Source: Caldicellulosiruptor hydrothermalis 108 (GTDB lineage Bacteria; Bacillota; Thermoanaerobacteria; Caldicellulosiruptorales; Caldicellulosiruptoraceae). From it: a stretch of 64,000 nucleotides of DNA. The notes below the pieces were generated by a model. That model was given only the letters and a program-made list of their open reading frames with translations. It ran no database searches and was not told where the DNA came from. The first letter of the stretch is position 1. Each line of letters begins with the position of its first letter. The stretch is from NCBI RefSeq assembly GCF_000166355.1, contig NC_014652.1, positions 1,710,928 to 1,774,927 on the forward strand, written 5' to 3'. A program made the position numbers and the translations under genes. Below are positions 36,668 to 44,904 of the stretch, in pieces.

Positions 36668-36716
36668 TAAAAACAAAAACCGCCATCTTATTTGAATTTA
36701 CAACACAGATGGCGGT
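36668..36716 (-). terminator. Rho-independent terminator of the ior-paaK/DUF421 run
   Basis: A 10-bp perfect stem (ACCGCCATCT/AGATGGCGGT, 18-nt loop) is followed on the minus strand by TTTTGTTTTT. It is 15 bases beyond the stop of the CoA-binding protein, so it closes that operon. The rest of 36527-36730 shows nothing more. Confidence 0.85.
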
Positions 36717-36730
36717 AAATCTTTTAAAAG

Positions 36731-37141
36731 TTATTTTTTGTGGTTTAACGCAACCAGAACACATGCGTTATAAATTGGAACTATACTATTCTTCTCACAT
36801 AGCTCAACAAGCTCACTGCTTTCGGCTCCTGGCTGAAACCAAACATACTTTACTCCTATTTTGGCTGCCTGTTCAATATATGATTTTCCTCTTTTTGGTG
36901 CAACAACCATACTCACACAATCTATTCTCTGATTTAAATCCAACAACGTCTTGTATACCTTGTCATCCTCAATCTCATCATACAAAGGATTTATAGCAAA
37001 CACATTGTAGCCTTTCTCTTTGAGCTTTTTGTAGACCATGTATCCATATTTTTGCTTGTTTGGTGTTGCACCAACCACAGCCCAGTTTTTAAAACTCAAC
37101 GCTGACGCAATAGCTTCTGAATTCATATCTTTCCACCTCAT
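36731..37141 (-). CDS. CoA-binding domain protein (YccU type)
   Basis: A 136-residue Rossmann-fold protein. The motif WAVVGATPNKQKYGYMVYKK (the nucleotide loop) and VFAINPLYDEI match the CoA-binding_2 family. VKYVWFQPGAESSEL and the terminal YNACVLV are also conserved. The ligand and function are not known for this family. It is the last gene before the terminator at 36668-36716 and overlaps the 214-residue gene by 4 bp. Confidence 0.9.
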   Translation of the reverse strand: MRWKDMNSEAIASALSFKNWAVVGATPNKQKYGYMVYKKLKEKGYNVFAINPLYDEIEDDKVYKTLLDLNQRIDCVSMVVAPKRGKSYIEQAAKIGVKYVWFQPGAESSELVELCEKNSIVPIYNACVLVALNHKK

Positions 37142-37782
37142 TTTCTGCTCATAATAAAGTTATAAACCACATCCAGCCTGCTATCGTCAAATTCAAACGT
37201 GTCTTTCCCAATTGAAATCAAAAGTTTATTACCCACAACATTCATCCTCAGGTCCTCACCGTACTTGTCTTTATACATTTTCTTAAGGCTGAGCATAAAC
37301 TGCTTCACATTTTCTTTTCTGTACTCAAACAAGAACTCATCAACAGCATCAACAATATCGTATTCTTTCACAACCACCGGGTCACGCAAAACACCTTCTC
37401 CTCTTATTTCAACAAAGTTTGACTTCCTGTCAAATATAATCTTGAACTCGTTCGCCTTTGTCTCATACATAAGCTCTTTAAACCCTTCTGAAACATTATA
37501 GGTAATAACAGAGAAGAATCTATCCGACGGATATATTATCCGGGAAATATCGACGCAGGCTTCAATAATATTATCTATCAAATAAGTATCCAACTTTTCT
37601 GCTAAAGCTGCCTCTTTAAATTTTATTGCAAACTCATTATAATCTTTGTAGGGAATATTAGTGAATTTGTCTTTTTCAAGCTCTTTCAAGTCTTCTACGA
37701 AAAAGTAAGCAAAACCTGCGTTGCCGTTTTCAATGTCGTATTCCTCAAAGGAGTAGCCCATAACTAAAGCGTACCTTTTCAT
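37138..37782 (-). CDS. Uncharacterised 214-residue protein
   Basis: I do not recognise the family. It is soluble, with mixed alpha/beta composition, an N-terminal YALVMGYSFEEYDIE, and a region IEACVDISRIIYPSDRF. No metal motif, signal peptide or membrane segment is visible. I start at ATG 37782, with GGAGGGGAGA upstream. The 5-residue longer frame would begin inside that site. It overlaps the CoA-binding gene by 4 bp, so they are cotranscribed and perhaps linked in function. Confidence 0.8.
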   Translation of the reverse strand: MKRYALVMGYSFEEYDIENGNAGFAYFFVEDLKELEKDKFTNIPYKDYNEFAIKFKEAALAEKLDTYLIDNIIEACVDISRIIYPSDRFFSVITYNVSEGFKELMYETKANEFKIIFDRKSNFVEIRGEGVLRDPVVVKEYDIVDAVDEFLFEYRKENVKQFMLSLKKMYKDKYGEDLRMNVVGNKLLISIGKDTFEFDDSRLDVVYNFIMSRK

Positions 37783-37857
37783 GGCTCTCCCCTCCATTCA
37801 AAAAACATTTCTTATATATTATATACCACTCAAACGCACATTTGTATTAAAAAATTT

Positions 37858-38238
37858 TTAAAAAATATTTTCAATCTTGAGTAAAATCATCTCCCTGACA
37901 TGACGAATATAAAACTTGAGAAGACTTATCTCGCTGAGCAAAAGAGTTCTGTCTTGTTCCAAAAGATATTCTTTTATTTTTGTGAGCTCTTCGTCTATCT
38001 TATCTATTTCTTGGTGCTCAATTAGCATCGCCCAGCTTTTTTTGTATTCACCCCACTTTTTTACTATATCAAGGTAATTTGAATTTGCAAACTTGTAGTC
38101 GTTTTTAATAACATTTTCATACAATCCAGACAGGTCACTTTCAATCTTGTCAGCAGCACCTAATATTATATGCGTTGAAATTAGCATAAGTACAATTACT
38201 AAAATGAGAAAACCTGCAACTGTAGCCCATACCTTCAC
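37858..38238 (-). CDS. DUF4363 family membrane protein
   Basis: A 126-residue protein with one N-terminal membrane segment (TVAGFLILVIVLMLISTHI, residues 6-24) and an extracytoplasmic helical domain. The region NYLDIVKKWGEYKKSWAMLI and HQEIDKIDEELTKIKEY fits the DUF4363 family. It overlaps the DUF421 gene by 4 bp, the usual partnership in spore-forming Firmicutes. Function unknown. Confidence 0.8.
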   Translation of the reverse strand: MKVWATVAGFLILVIVLMLISTHIILGAADKIESDLSGLYENVIKNDYKFANSNYLDIVKKWGEYKKSWAMLIEHQEIDKIDEELTKIKEYLLEQDRTLLLSEISLLKFYIRHVREMILLKIENIF

Positions 38239-38921
38239 TTGTTTTTTCCCTCCTTTTTTTGAACAAACCAGTTGCCCTCAGGATCAATGCAGGCAAAAAA
38301 AACATCCTGTACGCTATCTATTCCTCTTTTTTTAATCTCTGTGAGCACCTGCTCCAATGTTAAATTGGCATATTTCAAAGACTCTTCTTTTATCTTGCCA
38401 TCGACAATTACACTTATAGGAATTCCTTCATACTTTGTTGGTATCCCTAAATCAGCAGGAGTAACATATCTTTTTTGAGACTTCGGAATCACAGAGATAT
38501 CTCCATCAGTCTCCAGTATAGCGTATTCTATATCATGAATATTGAAAAATCCTTTTATTCTCAGCTGTTCCATAAGGTCATTCAAGCTATACTGCGTTTT
38601 CCTTAGTGCATCTTCTAAGATTTTTCCTTTTGCTATCAAAATGGTAGGGCTTCCACACACAAGTCTTTTTATAAAATCAGATTTCAAGCTTCCAAATGTG
38701 ATTAACGTTTGCAAAAATAAAAGGGTTAAAATAGGAATGATACCGTTTATGAGAGGTACACCTGTGTTTTGCATTGGAACAGCCGCAAGCTCAGAAATCA
38801 TTATTGTAATGACAAGTTCAAACGGCTGAAGTTCGCCCATCTGTCTTTTCCCCATAAGTCTCATAACCAACACAACCAATACATACAAGATTAACGTTCT
38901 AATAAAAATGGTTATAACCAT
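38235..38921 (-). CDS. DUF421 (YetF/YrhO) family membrane protein
   Basis: A 228-residue protein with three N-terminal membrane segments. The conserved segment MRLMGKRQMGELQPFELVIT lies at 20-39. The C-terminal cytoplasmic domains contain GSPTILIAKGKI and the region LNDLMEQLRIKGFFNIHDIE. I start at ATG 38921 (MVITIFIRTL), after AAAGGGG. The longer frame would run through a hairpin that carries that site. Homologues accompany DUF4363 genes, as here. The biochemical role is not known. Confidence 0.87.
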   Translation of the reverse strand: MVITIFIRTLILYVLVVLVMRLMGKRQMGELQPFELVITIMISELAAVPMQNTGVPLINGIIPILTLLFLQTLITFGSLKSDFIKRLVCGSPTILIAKGKILEDALRKTQYSLNDLMEQLRIKGFFNIHDIEYAILETDGDISVIPKSQKRYVTPADLGIPTKYEGIPISVIVDGKIKEESLKYANLTLEQVLTEIKKRGIDSVQDVFFACIDPEGNWFVQKKEGKNK

Positions 38922-38928
38922 AAAAATA

Positions 38929-38976
38929 CCCCTTTCTTTGGAATTTCTATTTGCTATCTTTTCCAAAGAGAAGGGG
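38929..38976 (-). promoter_or_regulatory. Hairpin that buries the DUF421 ribosome-binding site
   Basis: CCCCTTTCTTTGGAA (38929-38943) pairs with TTCCAAAGAGAAGGGG (38961-38976): about 15 bp with one bulge and one G-U pair. On the minus strand the 3' arm contains AAAGGGG, the DUF421 Shine-Dalgarno, and is followed by TATTTTTATGG. It may end read-through from the 322-residue gene or control translation. Confidence 0.6.
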
Positions 38977-38990
38977 TTTTATTCTCAATT

Positions 38991-39959
38991 TTATTTTTTG
39001 CGTTTTCTGTACATTGCTTTCCTGTTCCATTTCTTGCTGGGTCTGCAAAATCCAATTGTAATCAGATATTTCTTAAAAAGTTGGGGTTTTGAAGCAAAAT
39101 AATCTTCGCTTTTACTTCTTTCAATCCACTTTATCAGATAGAAGATTTTTCTTTTTTCTACTCCTTCATAGATTAAAAACCTCATCCTTCTTTTTAAATG
39201 TATGTTATTACTATATTCCAGGATTATTCCAAATATCTTGTAAGCACTTTTTAACTCATGAGAATTTAAAAGGTGAAAAAATAGAGAAACAATAAGCTCA
39301 AAAATCCCTGTTAAATACTTATCTTCATTTTTTATTTGTGATAAAATCCTGAGGGCTTCATCATTTGCGAATATAGGTTCTAAAAGATTATAGTTAAACT
39401 GAAAAGGGTAACTCTTAAGAAACTCCTTCAAAATTAAAAGTTTTTCACCGACTTTTTCTTTATTGTTCTCCTGTAAATCTCTTTTCAAACCTTTTAATAG
39501 TGCATTGAGAAAATTGATGGGATAGCTGTTTTTATACAACTTCAAAAAACAGACAATGACTATGACTATGTCTGCGACAGAAAGCACAATAGAAAAGTTT
39601 ATTCCTTTTATTATCCACTTGTATGAAACTCCTATTGTATTTACTACCGACAGCATGAACATAATATGCAAAGTTGTAAGCAGCATAGTCAAAACAAGCA
39701 TATCGTTTAAACAGAGATAAAATATAAAAGAGCAAACCTTTTGAGAATATTTTGCTCTGAGAACTCTCAGCACAAATGAAACGGTAATTGCCACTCCAAA
39801 ATAAACAAATATCTGCAGAGCAAAAAGCCATGTAAGTAATCTATTTGCACTGAGTTTGTCGTACGAAACTGTGGTTGGAGACAACAAATAAATAACTCCA
39901 ACAAGCAAAATAGAGGAAAGCAGCTGCTTCCCCCTACCTGTCTTAATCTTCTTTATCAT
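38991..39959 (-). CDS. Uncharacterised membrane protein (322 residues)
   Basis: I do not recognise the family. The N-terminal half has four or so membrane segments (around 14-30, 44-64, 85-110, and FSIVLSVADIVIVIVCFLKL near 122-141). The C-terminal half is soluble and helical with basic patches (KSYPFQFNYNLLEPIF and others) and a Lys/Arg-rich end (KKWNRKAMYRKRKK). It starts 7 bases after the paaK stop, so it belongs to the same transcript. Confidence 0.8.
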   Translation of the reverse strand: MIKKIKTGRGKQLLSSILLVGVIYLLSPTTVSYDKLSANRLLTWLFALQIFVYFGVAITVSFVLRVLRAKYSQKVCSFIFYLCLNDMLVLTMLLTTLHIMFMLSVVNTIGVSYKWIIKGINFSIVLSVADIVIVIVCFLKLYKNSYPINFLNALLKGLKRDLQENNKEKVGEKLLILKEFLKSYPFQFNYNLLEPIFANDEALRILSQIKNEDKYLTGIFELIVSLFFHLLNSHELKSAYKIFGIILEYSNNIHLKRRMRFLIYEGVEKRKIFYLIKWIERSKSEDYFASKPQLFKKYLITIGFCRPSKKWNRKAMYRKRKK

Positions 39960-39966
39960 TTTACTT

Positions 39967-41214
39967 TCAGCCTCTCAAATCAAATATGCGTTTTGTCTTC
40001 TTTTCGCTTCGAGGAAGTTCACCTATCCTGCACAAAATGACCTCAGGCGATACTCCTATCTTATTTTTAAACTCATGAGAGATTAACTCTTTCATCTCAG
40101 AAGTAAAATATTCATCTTTAACCTCAACCTTTAATGTAAGTTTATCCCTGTAATCAATCCTCTCTATAATCACTTGATATTCACTTCCAACACCATCTAC
40201 ATCCTTCAAAAATGTGTCTATCTGAGCAGGGAAGATATTAACACCTTTGACCTTTATCATATCATCAGTTCTACCAACAATCCTGTCAATACGTGGATAC
40301 TTAGAACCACAGCTGCACTCACCCGGAATTTTTCGTGTGATGTCTCTTGTTCTGTATCTTATAAGAGGAGCACCTTCTTTTTTCAAGGTGGTAATGACAA
40401 GTTCACCAAACTCTCCATCAGGAACATTTTCTCCTGTTTGAGGGTCAATTATTTCAAAATACAGAAAATCGTCAAAATAATGAAGACCTGTATGTTTTTT
40501 GCAATCTATCGCAATTCCCGGTCCGTAAATCTCTGTTAGCCCATAAATATCAAAACTCTCTATACCCAGATACTCCTCAATAGTTTTTCGCTGTTTTTCT
40601 CCCCATCTCTCAGATCCAAATATTCCAACTCTCAAATGTACCTTGTCTTTTAACCCTCTTTTAACTACCTCTTCAGCAAGCAAAAGCCCATAAGATGAAG
40701 TTGCAACAATGACTGTTGATTTTAAATCCACCATCATCTGAAGCTGTTTTTCTGTATTTCCTGGCCCCATAGGAATTGTCATTGCACCCAGAAACTCAGC
40801 ACCAAGCTGAAACCCAATACCTGCTGTCCACAGCCCGTAGCCAGGAGTTATCTGGACTCTGTCCAGCTCTGTGACACCTGCCAACTGATAACATCTTTTC
40901 ATCATTTCTTTCCAGTCATCAACATCTTTTCGAGTGTAAGGAATGATTACTGGCATTCCGGTTGTACCTGATGAAGAGTGGATTCTCACAACCTTTTTCT
41001 CATCTACAGACATAAGCCCTAAGGGATAGGCATCTCTTAATTCTTCCTTTGTTGTAAATGGAAGTTTTTTGATATCATCTAAATCCTGTATCTCACTAAG
41101 TTTTACCCCTGTTTCTTTGAATTTTTTTTGATAAAAGGGGCTGTTTTTAAAGACATTTTCAAGCTGGCTCAAGAAAAGTTCATTGACATTTTCTCTCATC
41201 TCAACACTTTCCAT
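39967..41214 (-). CDS. paaK: Phenylacetate-CoA ligase
   Basis: An adenylate-forming enzyme (415 residues) that makes arylacetyl-CoA from the acid, CoA and ATP. Core motifs in order: HSSSGTTGMPVIIPYT (P-loop, near 80), IYGLTEIYGPGIA, and RIDRIVGRTDDMIKVKGVNI, with the C-terminal lid ending SEKKTKRIFDLRG. With the downstream position to iorAB it suggests conversion of aromatic amino-acid 2-oxoacids to aryl acids and their CoA esters. AGGAGA lies before the ATG. Confidence 0.94.
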   Translation of the reverse strand: MESVEMRENVNELFLSQLENVFKNSPFYQKKFKETGVKLSEIQDLDDIKKLPFTTKEELRDAYPLGLMSVDEKKVVRIHSSSGTTGMPVIIPYTRKDVDDWKEMMKRCYQLAGVTELDRVQITPGYGLWTAGIGFQLGAEFLGAMTIPMGPGNTEKQLQMMVDLKSTVIVATSSYGLLLAEEVVKRGLKDKVHLRVGIFGSERWGEKQRKTIEEYLGIESFDIYGLTEIYGPGIAIDCKKHTGLHYFDDFLYFEIIDPQTGENVPDGEFGELVITTLKKEGAPLIRYRTRDITRKIPGECSCGSKYPRIDRIVGRTDDMIKVKGVNIFPAQIDTFLKDVDGVGSEYQVIIERIDYRDKLTLKVEVKDEYFTSEMKELISHEFKNKIGVSPEVILCRIGELPRSEKKTKRIFDLRG

Positions 41215-41270
41215 AATCTCTTCTCCTCTCTTCTTTTCTCTTCTTAATTTGATTGCTAATATATAAGATT

Positions 41271-41831
41271 TTAATATCTTTCATAAATCTTTTCAACCAG
41301 AATTTTATTCATTTCGTACATCTTAGGGCTCAAAACCTGCTTTAAAGCTATCAAAATCTCTTCTTTTGAAAAAGGCAAAATTTCTTCTTTACATATCAAA
41401 GTAAGCATTGTAATATTTTCTGCCTTTGGCATATTCAATTTAAAAGCAATGTCATGGGCATTTATTATATTCAATTTTGGAAAGTTTTCCTCAAAAAATC
41501 TGAGTATTTGTTGCTTTTTTAAATCTGAATTTTTGGGTCTTACAAACCTGTCATTTAAAACAATTAAAGAATCTTTATTAACTTTGTTAACATTTCTTGC
41601 AGCTTCACTCATCTCAAGTCCAATTAAAATGTCAGCTTTACCATCTGGTACGATTGGTCCTACATCATCTCCTGCCCTGATATAACTCACAACAGAACCG
41701 CCTCTTTGGCTCATTCCAATGTTTTCAGCTGATTTTACATCAAAACCCTTGTTCATGAAAAGTTGACAGACCACCCTTGAAAGCAGGATATTCCCCTGTC
41801 CACCTATTCCCGCTATTATAATATCATTCAT
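41271..41831 (-). CDS. iorB: Indolepyruvate:ferredoxin oxidoreductase, beta subunit
   Basis: The gamma/beta-type subunit of a 2-oxoacid:ferredoxin oxidoreductase (186 residues). The family start IIIAGIGGQGNILLSRVV and NIGMSQRGGSVVSYIR are present. It partners IorA in oxidative decarboxylation of aryl pyruvates. The ATG overlaps the iorA stop by 4 bp. The paaK gene follows after 56 bases. Confidence 0.95.
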   Translation of the reverse strand: MNDIIIAGIGGQGNILLSRVVCQLFMNKGFDVKSAENIGMSQRGGSVVSYIRAGDDVGPIVPDGKADILIGLEMSEAARNVNKVNKDSLIVLNDRFVRPKNSDLKKQQILRFFEENFPKLNIINAHDIAFKLNMPKAENITMLTLICKEEILPFSKEEILIALKQVLSPKMYEMNKILVEKIYERY

Positions 41832-43621
41832 TTTACCATCACCTTTTCAATTGCAGAATACCGACAAAAATTCTTGCAAAGTCCGCAGCTATTACACAAA
41901 GCTGAATCTATAAAGATATTACCATTTTCATCCTCATCTATTGCTGGACAACCTGTTACTTTCAAACACACTCTACACTTCAAACAGTTCTGATTTATTT
42001 TAAAGTAACTTTCTCTTGATTTTAGGTTGGCACATTCTCTTCGAAAGACTATAACACCAAGTTGGTCGTTATTTAAAAATTCTCTTACTTTGTCTACATT
42101 TTCTGTGAAATCTGAGTAAGGGTCAATCACCAAAATTTTTTCAATACCTATTCCTTTTACAAGACTTTCAATGCTTACTTTTCTCCCTTCTTCCCCATAA
42201 ATCTTCTTTCCAGTCCCAGGATGAGGCTGAAACCCTGTCATGCCAGTTGTCAGATTGTCCAAAATGCATACGGTTATATTGTGCCTATTGTAGTAGCTAT
42301 TTACAAGGCCTGTAATACCGCTGTGAAAAAAGGTTGAATCTCCTATAAAGGCAATGACCTTTTTTGAACCATCTGCAATTTTAAAACCTTGCGCCATTGT
42401 AATGCTTGCTCCCATGCAAAGGCAAGTGTCTGTTGTTGAAATGGGTTTAGCAAACCCAAGTGTGTAGCAGCCAATATCCCCTGTGAAGATTACATCTTGG
42501 CCCTTAGCTGCATATTTTACAATCAAAAAAGAGCTTCTGTGAGGACAGCCAGCACAAAGTTGTGCCTGCCTTTTTGGAATTTGCAAAACATCCCCAAATG
42601 TATTTTTCTTTAAAAATCGCTTGTCAGAAAGTACCTTGTAAAAAATGTCCCTTACCTTGTCAACATCAAGTTCACCTGCAAACTGAACATAACTATTTCG
42701 TTTTCCGTATATAGGAATAAATTTTCCATTTTCAAAAAGTATAAGTTTAACTTCTTCTTCCAAAACAGGGTCAAGCTCTTCGATGAATATTAGCATTTCT
42801 TTATCCTTTGCAAATTCCAATATAAATCCTTCATCTAAGGGATGTGCAACTGTAATCTTTAAGATTGAAAACAAATCTTCAAAACCTTTTATGGCTTCTT
42901 TGACATAAAAATATGAAACCCCACCTGTTACAATTCCTATTTTTCCTCTACCTTCAATTCTGTTGTAAGCAGAAAGCTCTTTTTTCATGTCCTGAAGTTT
43001 TTGTTCAAGTTCCATATGTTTTATGTACGAAAGTGCCGGTAAAATAACCCAGTCTGGCTTTTTCTCGAACCCTTTTATCTTCCTTTTTTCTCTTTTTAAC
43101 TCAAACTCAATTGACTGGTTGGAATGACAAACTCTTGTTGTCATCCGAAAAAGCACAGGTATCTTGTACTTTTCTGAAATCTCAAAAGCAGGTTTTATGA
43201 GCTCAAATGCTTCTTCTGGAGAAGAAGGATCAAAAACTGGCAAGTTGCAAAATCTTGCAAAGTTTCGTGTGTCCTGTTCTGTCTGAGAGGAATGAGGTCC
43301 AGGGTCATCTGCCACAAACACTATAAGTCCGCCTTCTACACCTACAACCGAAAGCGATAAAAGAGGGTCTGCCGCAACGTTCAAACCAACTTGTTTCATT
43401 GTAGCCACAGTTCTTGCGCCTGCAAGGCTCGCACCTGCTGCTATCTCAAGTGCTACTTTTTCGTTTGTCGACCATTCCACATAAAAGTCATCATCATGAA
43501 AGTTTTTCAACGTTTCTATGACCTCTGTTGAAGGCGTACCTGGATATCCAACGGCAACATTTACACCATTTATAAAAAGAGAATATGCTACAGCTTCGTT
43601 GCCCATCAAGACTTTTTTCAT
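41828..43621 (-). CDS. iorA: Indolepyruvate:ferredoxin oxidoreductase, alpha subunit
   Basis: A TPP- and iron-sulfur-dependent subunit (597 residues). The N-terminal half has NEAVAYSLFINGVNVAVGYPG and the middle CPHRSSF. The TPP-binding motif GDIGCYTLG lies near residue 388 (and GDSTFFHSGI after it). The C-terminus has two ferredoxin-like clusters, CLKCRVC...CP and CNSCGLCKNFC. I start at ATG 43621 (MKKVLMGNEAV), after GAGGGTGA; GTG 43636 overlaps that site. Confidence 0.95.
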   Translation of the reverse strand: MKKVLMGNEAVAYSLFINGVNVAVGYPGTPSTEVIETLKNFHDDDFYVEWSTNEKVALEIAAGASLAGARTVATMKQVGLNVAADPLLSLSVVGVEGGLIVFVADDPGPHSSQTEQDTRNFARFCNLPVFDPSSPEEAFELIKPAFEISEKYKIPVLFRMTTRVCHSNQSIEFELKREKRKIKGFEKKPDWVILPALSYIKHMELEQKLQDMKKELSAYNRIEGRGKIGIVTGGVSYFYVKEAIKGFEDLFSILKITVAHPLDEGFILEFAKDKEMLIFIEELDPVLEEEVKLILFENGKFIPIYGKRNSYVQFAGELDVDKVRDIFYKVLSDKRFLKKNTFGDVLQIPKRQAQLCAGCPHRSSFLIVKYAAKGQDVIFTGDIGCYTLGFAKPISTTDTCLCMGASITMAQGFKIADGSKKVIAFIGDSTFFHSGITGLVNSYYNRHNITVCILDNLTTGMTGFQPHPGTGKKIYGEEGRKVSIESLVKGIGIEKILVIDPYSDFTENVDKVREFLNNDQLGVIVFRRECANLKSRESYFKINQNCLKCRVCLKVTGCPAIDEDENGNIFIDSALCNSCGLCKNFCRYSAIEKVMVK

Positions 43622-43668
43622 AATTTTATTTATCACCCTCTCTAATATATAAAGTTGACTTGTACTTT

Positions 43669-43697
43669 ATTATACAGTAATTTTTGTTCAATTTAAA
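43669..43697 (-). promoter_or_regulatory. Likely promoter of the iorAB-paaK operon
   Basis: A perfect TATAAT (43674-43669) on the minus strand, 48 bases before iorA. The -35 at 17-base spacing is TTTAAA, a weak match. Confidence 0.45.
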
Positions 43698-43771
43698 ATT
43701 ATTTTTAAGATTAAAACTATATTCATTTGTAAAAAATACTAAGTAGAATATTTTACTCAAAGGTGAAAACG

Positions 43772-44143
43772 ATGAAAGATGACCTTCATATAAACAAACG
43801 CAGATTTGCTCATTTTAAAAACCTTGTTGAAAATTATACCAGAACCAAACGTCATCTTGAAGAGTATGGTGAGATTTTGCCATACGAAAAGATTCAACAG
43901 GTCATTCAAAAGCAAAGACGAAGAGAAGAGCAAATAGAAAATATTCAGAAAGCAATACTAAACGAACATGACAGGGAAGATGAAGTCAGAAATTTAGTTA
44001 AAAACTATCTCTATACAGAAGGGTATTTAAAATATTACAGAGATAAGTTGCCAAAACATATCTTGAATAACATGTTAAAAAAACAGGCATTTAGAAAAAT
44101 CCAGCTGGAAAATTTAATAAAAAAGGTTGACGAAGAAAAGTAA
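43772..44143 (+). CDS. Two-repeat helical protein of unknown function
   Basis: A 123-residue, highly charged helical protein. It contains two similar halves: NLVENYTRTKRHLEEYGEIL at about 20-39 resembles NLVKNYLYTEGYLKYYRDKL at about 74-93, and each is followed by a basic helix ending in a QIENI/QLENL element. I start at ATG 43772, 6 nt after AAAGGTG; GTG 43763 overlaps that site. The family is not recognised. It lies divergent to iorA and upstream of spoVT. Confidence 0.75.
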   Translation: MKDDLHINKRRFAHFKNLVENYTRTKRHLEEYGEILPYEKIQQVIQKQRRREEQIENIQKAILNEHDREDEVRNLVKNYLYTEGYLKYYRDKLPKHILNNMLKKQAFRKIQLENLIKKVDEEK

Positions 44144-44209
44144 AGAATAAGCCTGCAAAGAATTATCAAAACTAATTATAGAAATATTTAAAAAAGGAGC
44201 TGAAACAAG

Positions 44210-44761
44210 ATGAAGGCAACGGGAATAGTTAGAAGAATTGACGATTTGGGAAGAGTTGTAATCCCGAAAGAAATAAGAAGAACTCTTAAAATCAGAGAAG
44301 GTGACCCGCTTGAAATATATACCGATAACGAAGGTGAGGTTATCTTAAAGAAATATTCACCAATTGGTGAAATGGGGGCATTTGCTAAAGAATATGCTGA
44401 AACTCTTCATCAGGTGAGTGGTCATATCATAATTATCACTGATAGAGATAGAGTAATAGCTGTTGCAGGTGCTTCTAAAAAGGATTATATGGATAAGCCT
44501 TTGAGTCAAGAATTGGAAAGAGTCATGGATGAAAATTCTATCATTGTTGTGAAATCTGAAAACGATATGAGCAGCATACCAATTGTAGAAGGTGATACCA
44601 CAAGATATACAGCTCAGATTGTAAGTCCTATACTTTCTGAAGGCAGCGTAATCGGCAGTGTGATTATGTGTTCAACTCAGCCGAATGTTGTAATGGGTGA
44701 TTCAGAGTACAAGCTTGTTCAAGCTGCAACATCTTTTTTCGGAAAACAGCTTGAACAGTAG
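44210..44761 (+). CDS. spoVT: Stage V sporulation protein T (AbrB-type regulator)
   Basis: A transcription regulator of forespore genes in spore formers. The N-terminal AbrB swapped-hairpin domain (MKATGIVRRIDDLGRVVIPK, then EIRRTLKIREGDPLEIY) is followed by a GAF-like domain (about 55-183). At 183 residues it matches SpoVT length. A strong terminator follows. It is read from the plus strand between the repeat protein and an MFS transporter. Confidence 0.93.
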   Translation: MKATGIVRRIDDLGRVVIPKEIRRTLKIREGDPLEIYTDNEGEVILKKYSPIGEMGAFAKEYAETLHQVSGHIIIITDRDRVIAVAGASKKDYMDKPLSQELERVMDENSIIVVKSENDMSSIPIVEGDTTRYTAQIVSPILSEGSVIGSVIMCSTQPNVVMGDSEYKLVQAATSFFGKQLEQ

Positions 44762-44786
44762 TTGTTTTTGACAAAATTTTAAGGTT

Positions 44787-44819
44787 AAACTGTAGGTTTT
44801 TAAACCTACAGTTTTTTTT
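44787..44819 (+). terminator. Rho-independent terminator after spoVT
   Basis: A near-perfect palindrome (AAACTGTAGGTTT and its complement, with a small loop) is followed by TTTTTTTT. Confidence 0.92.
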
Positions 44820-44904
44820 AATAAAATATTGGAGTATAATAAACTGTGTAAAAAAAAATTAATTTACTACAACGTAAACAATGCAACATGTTGGGGGTCA
44901 TTAG

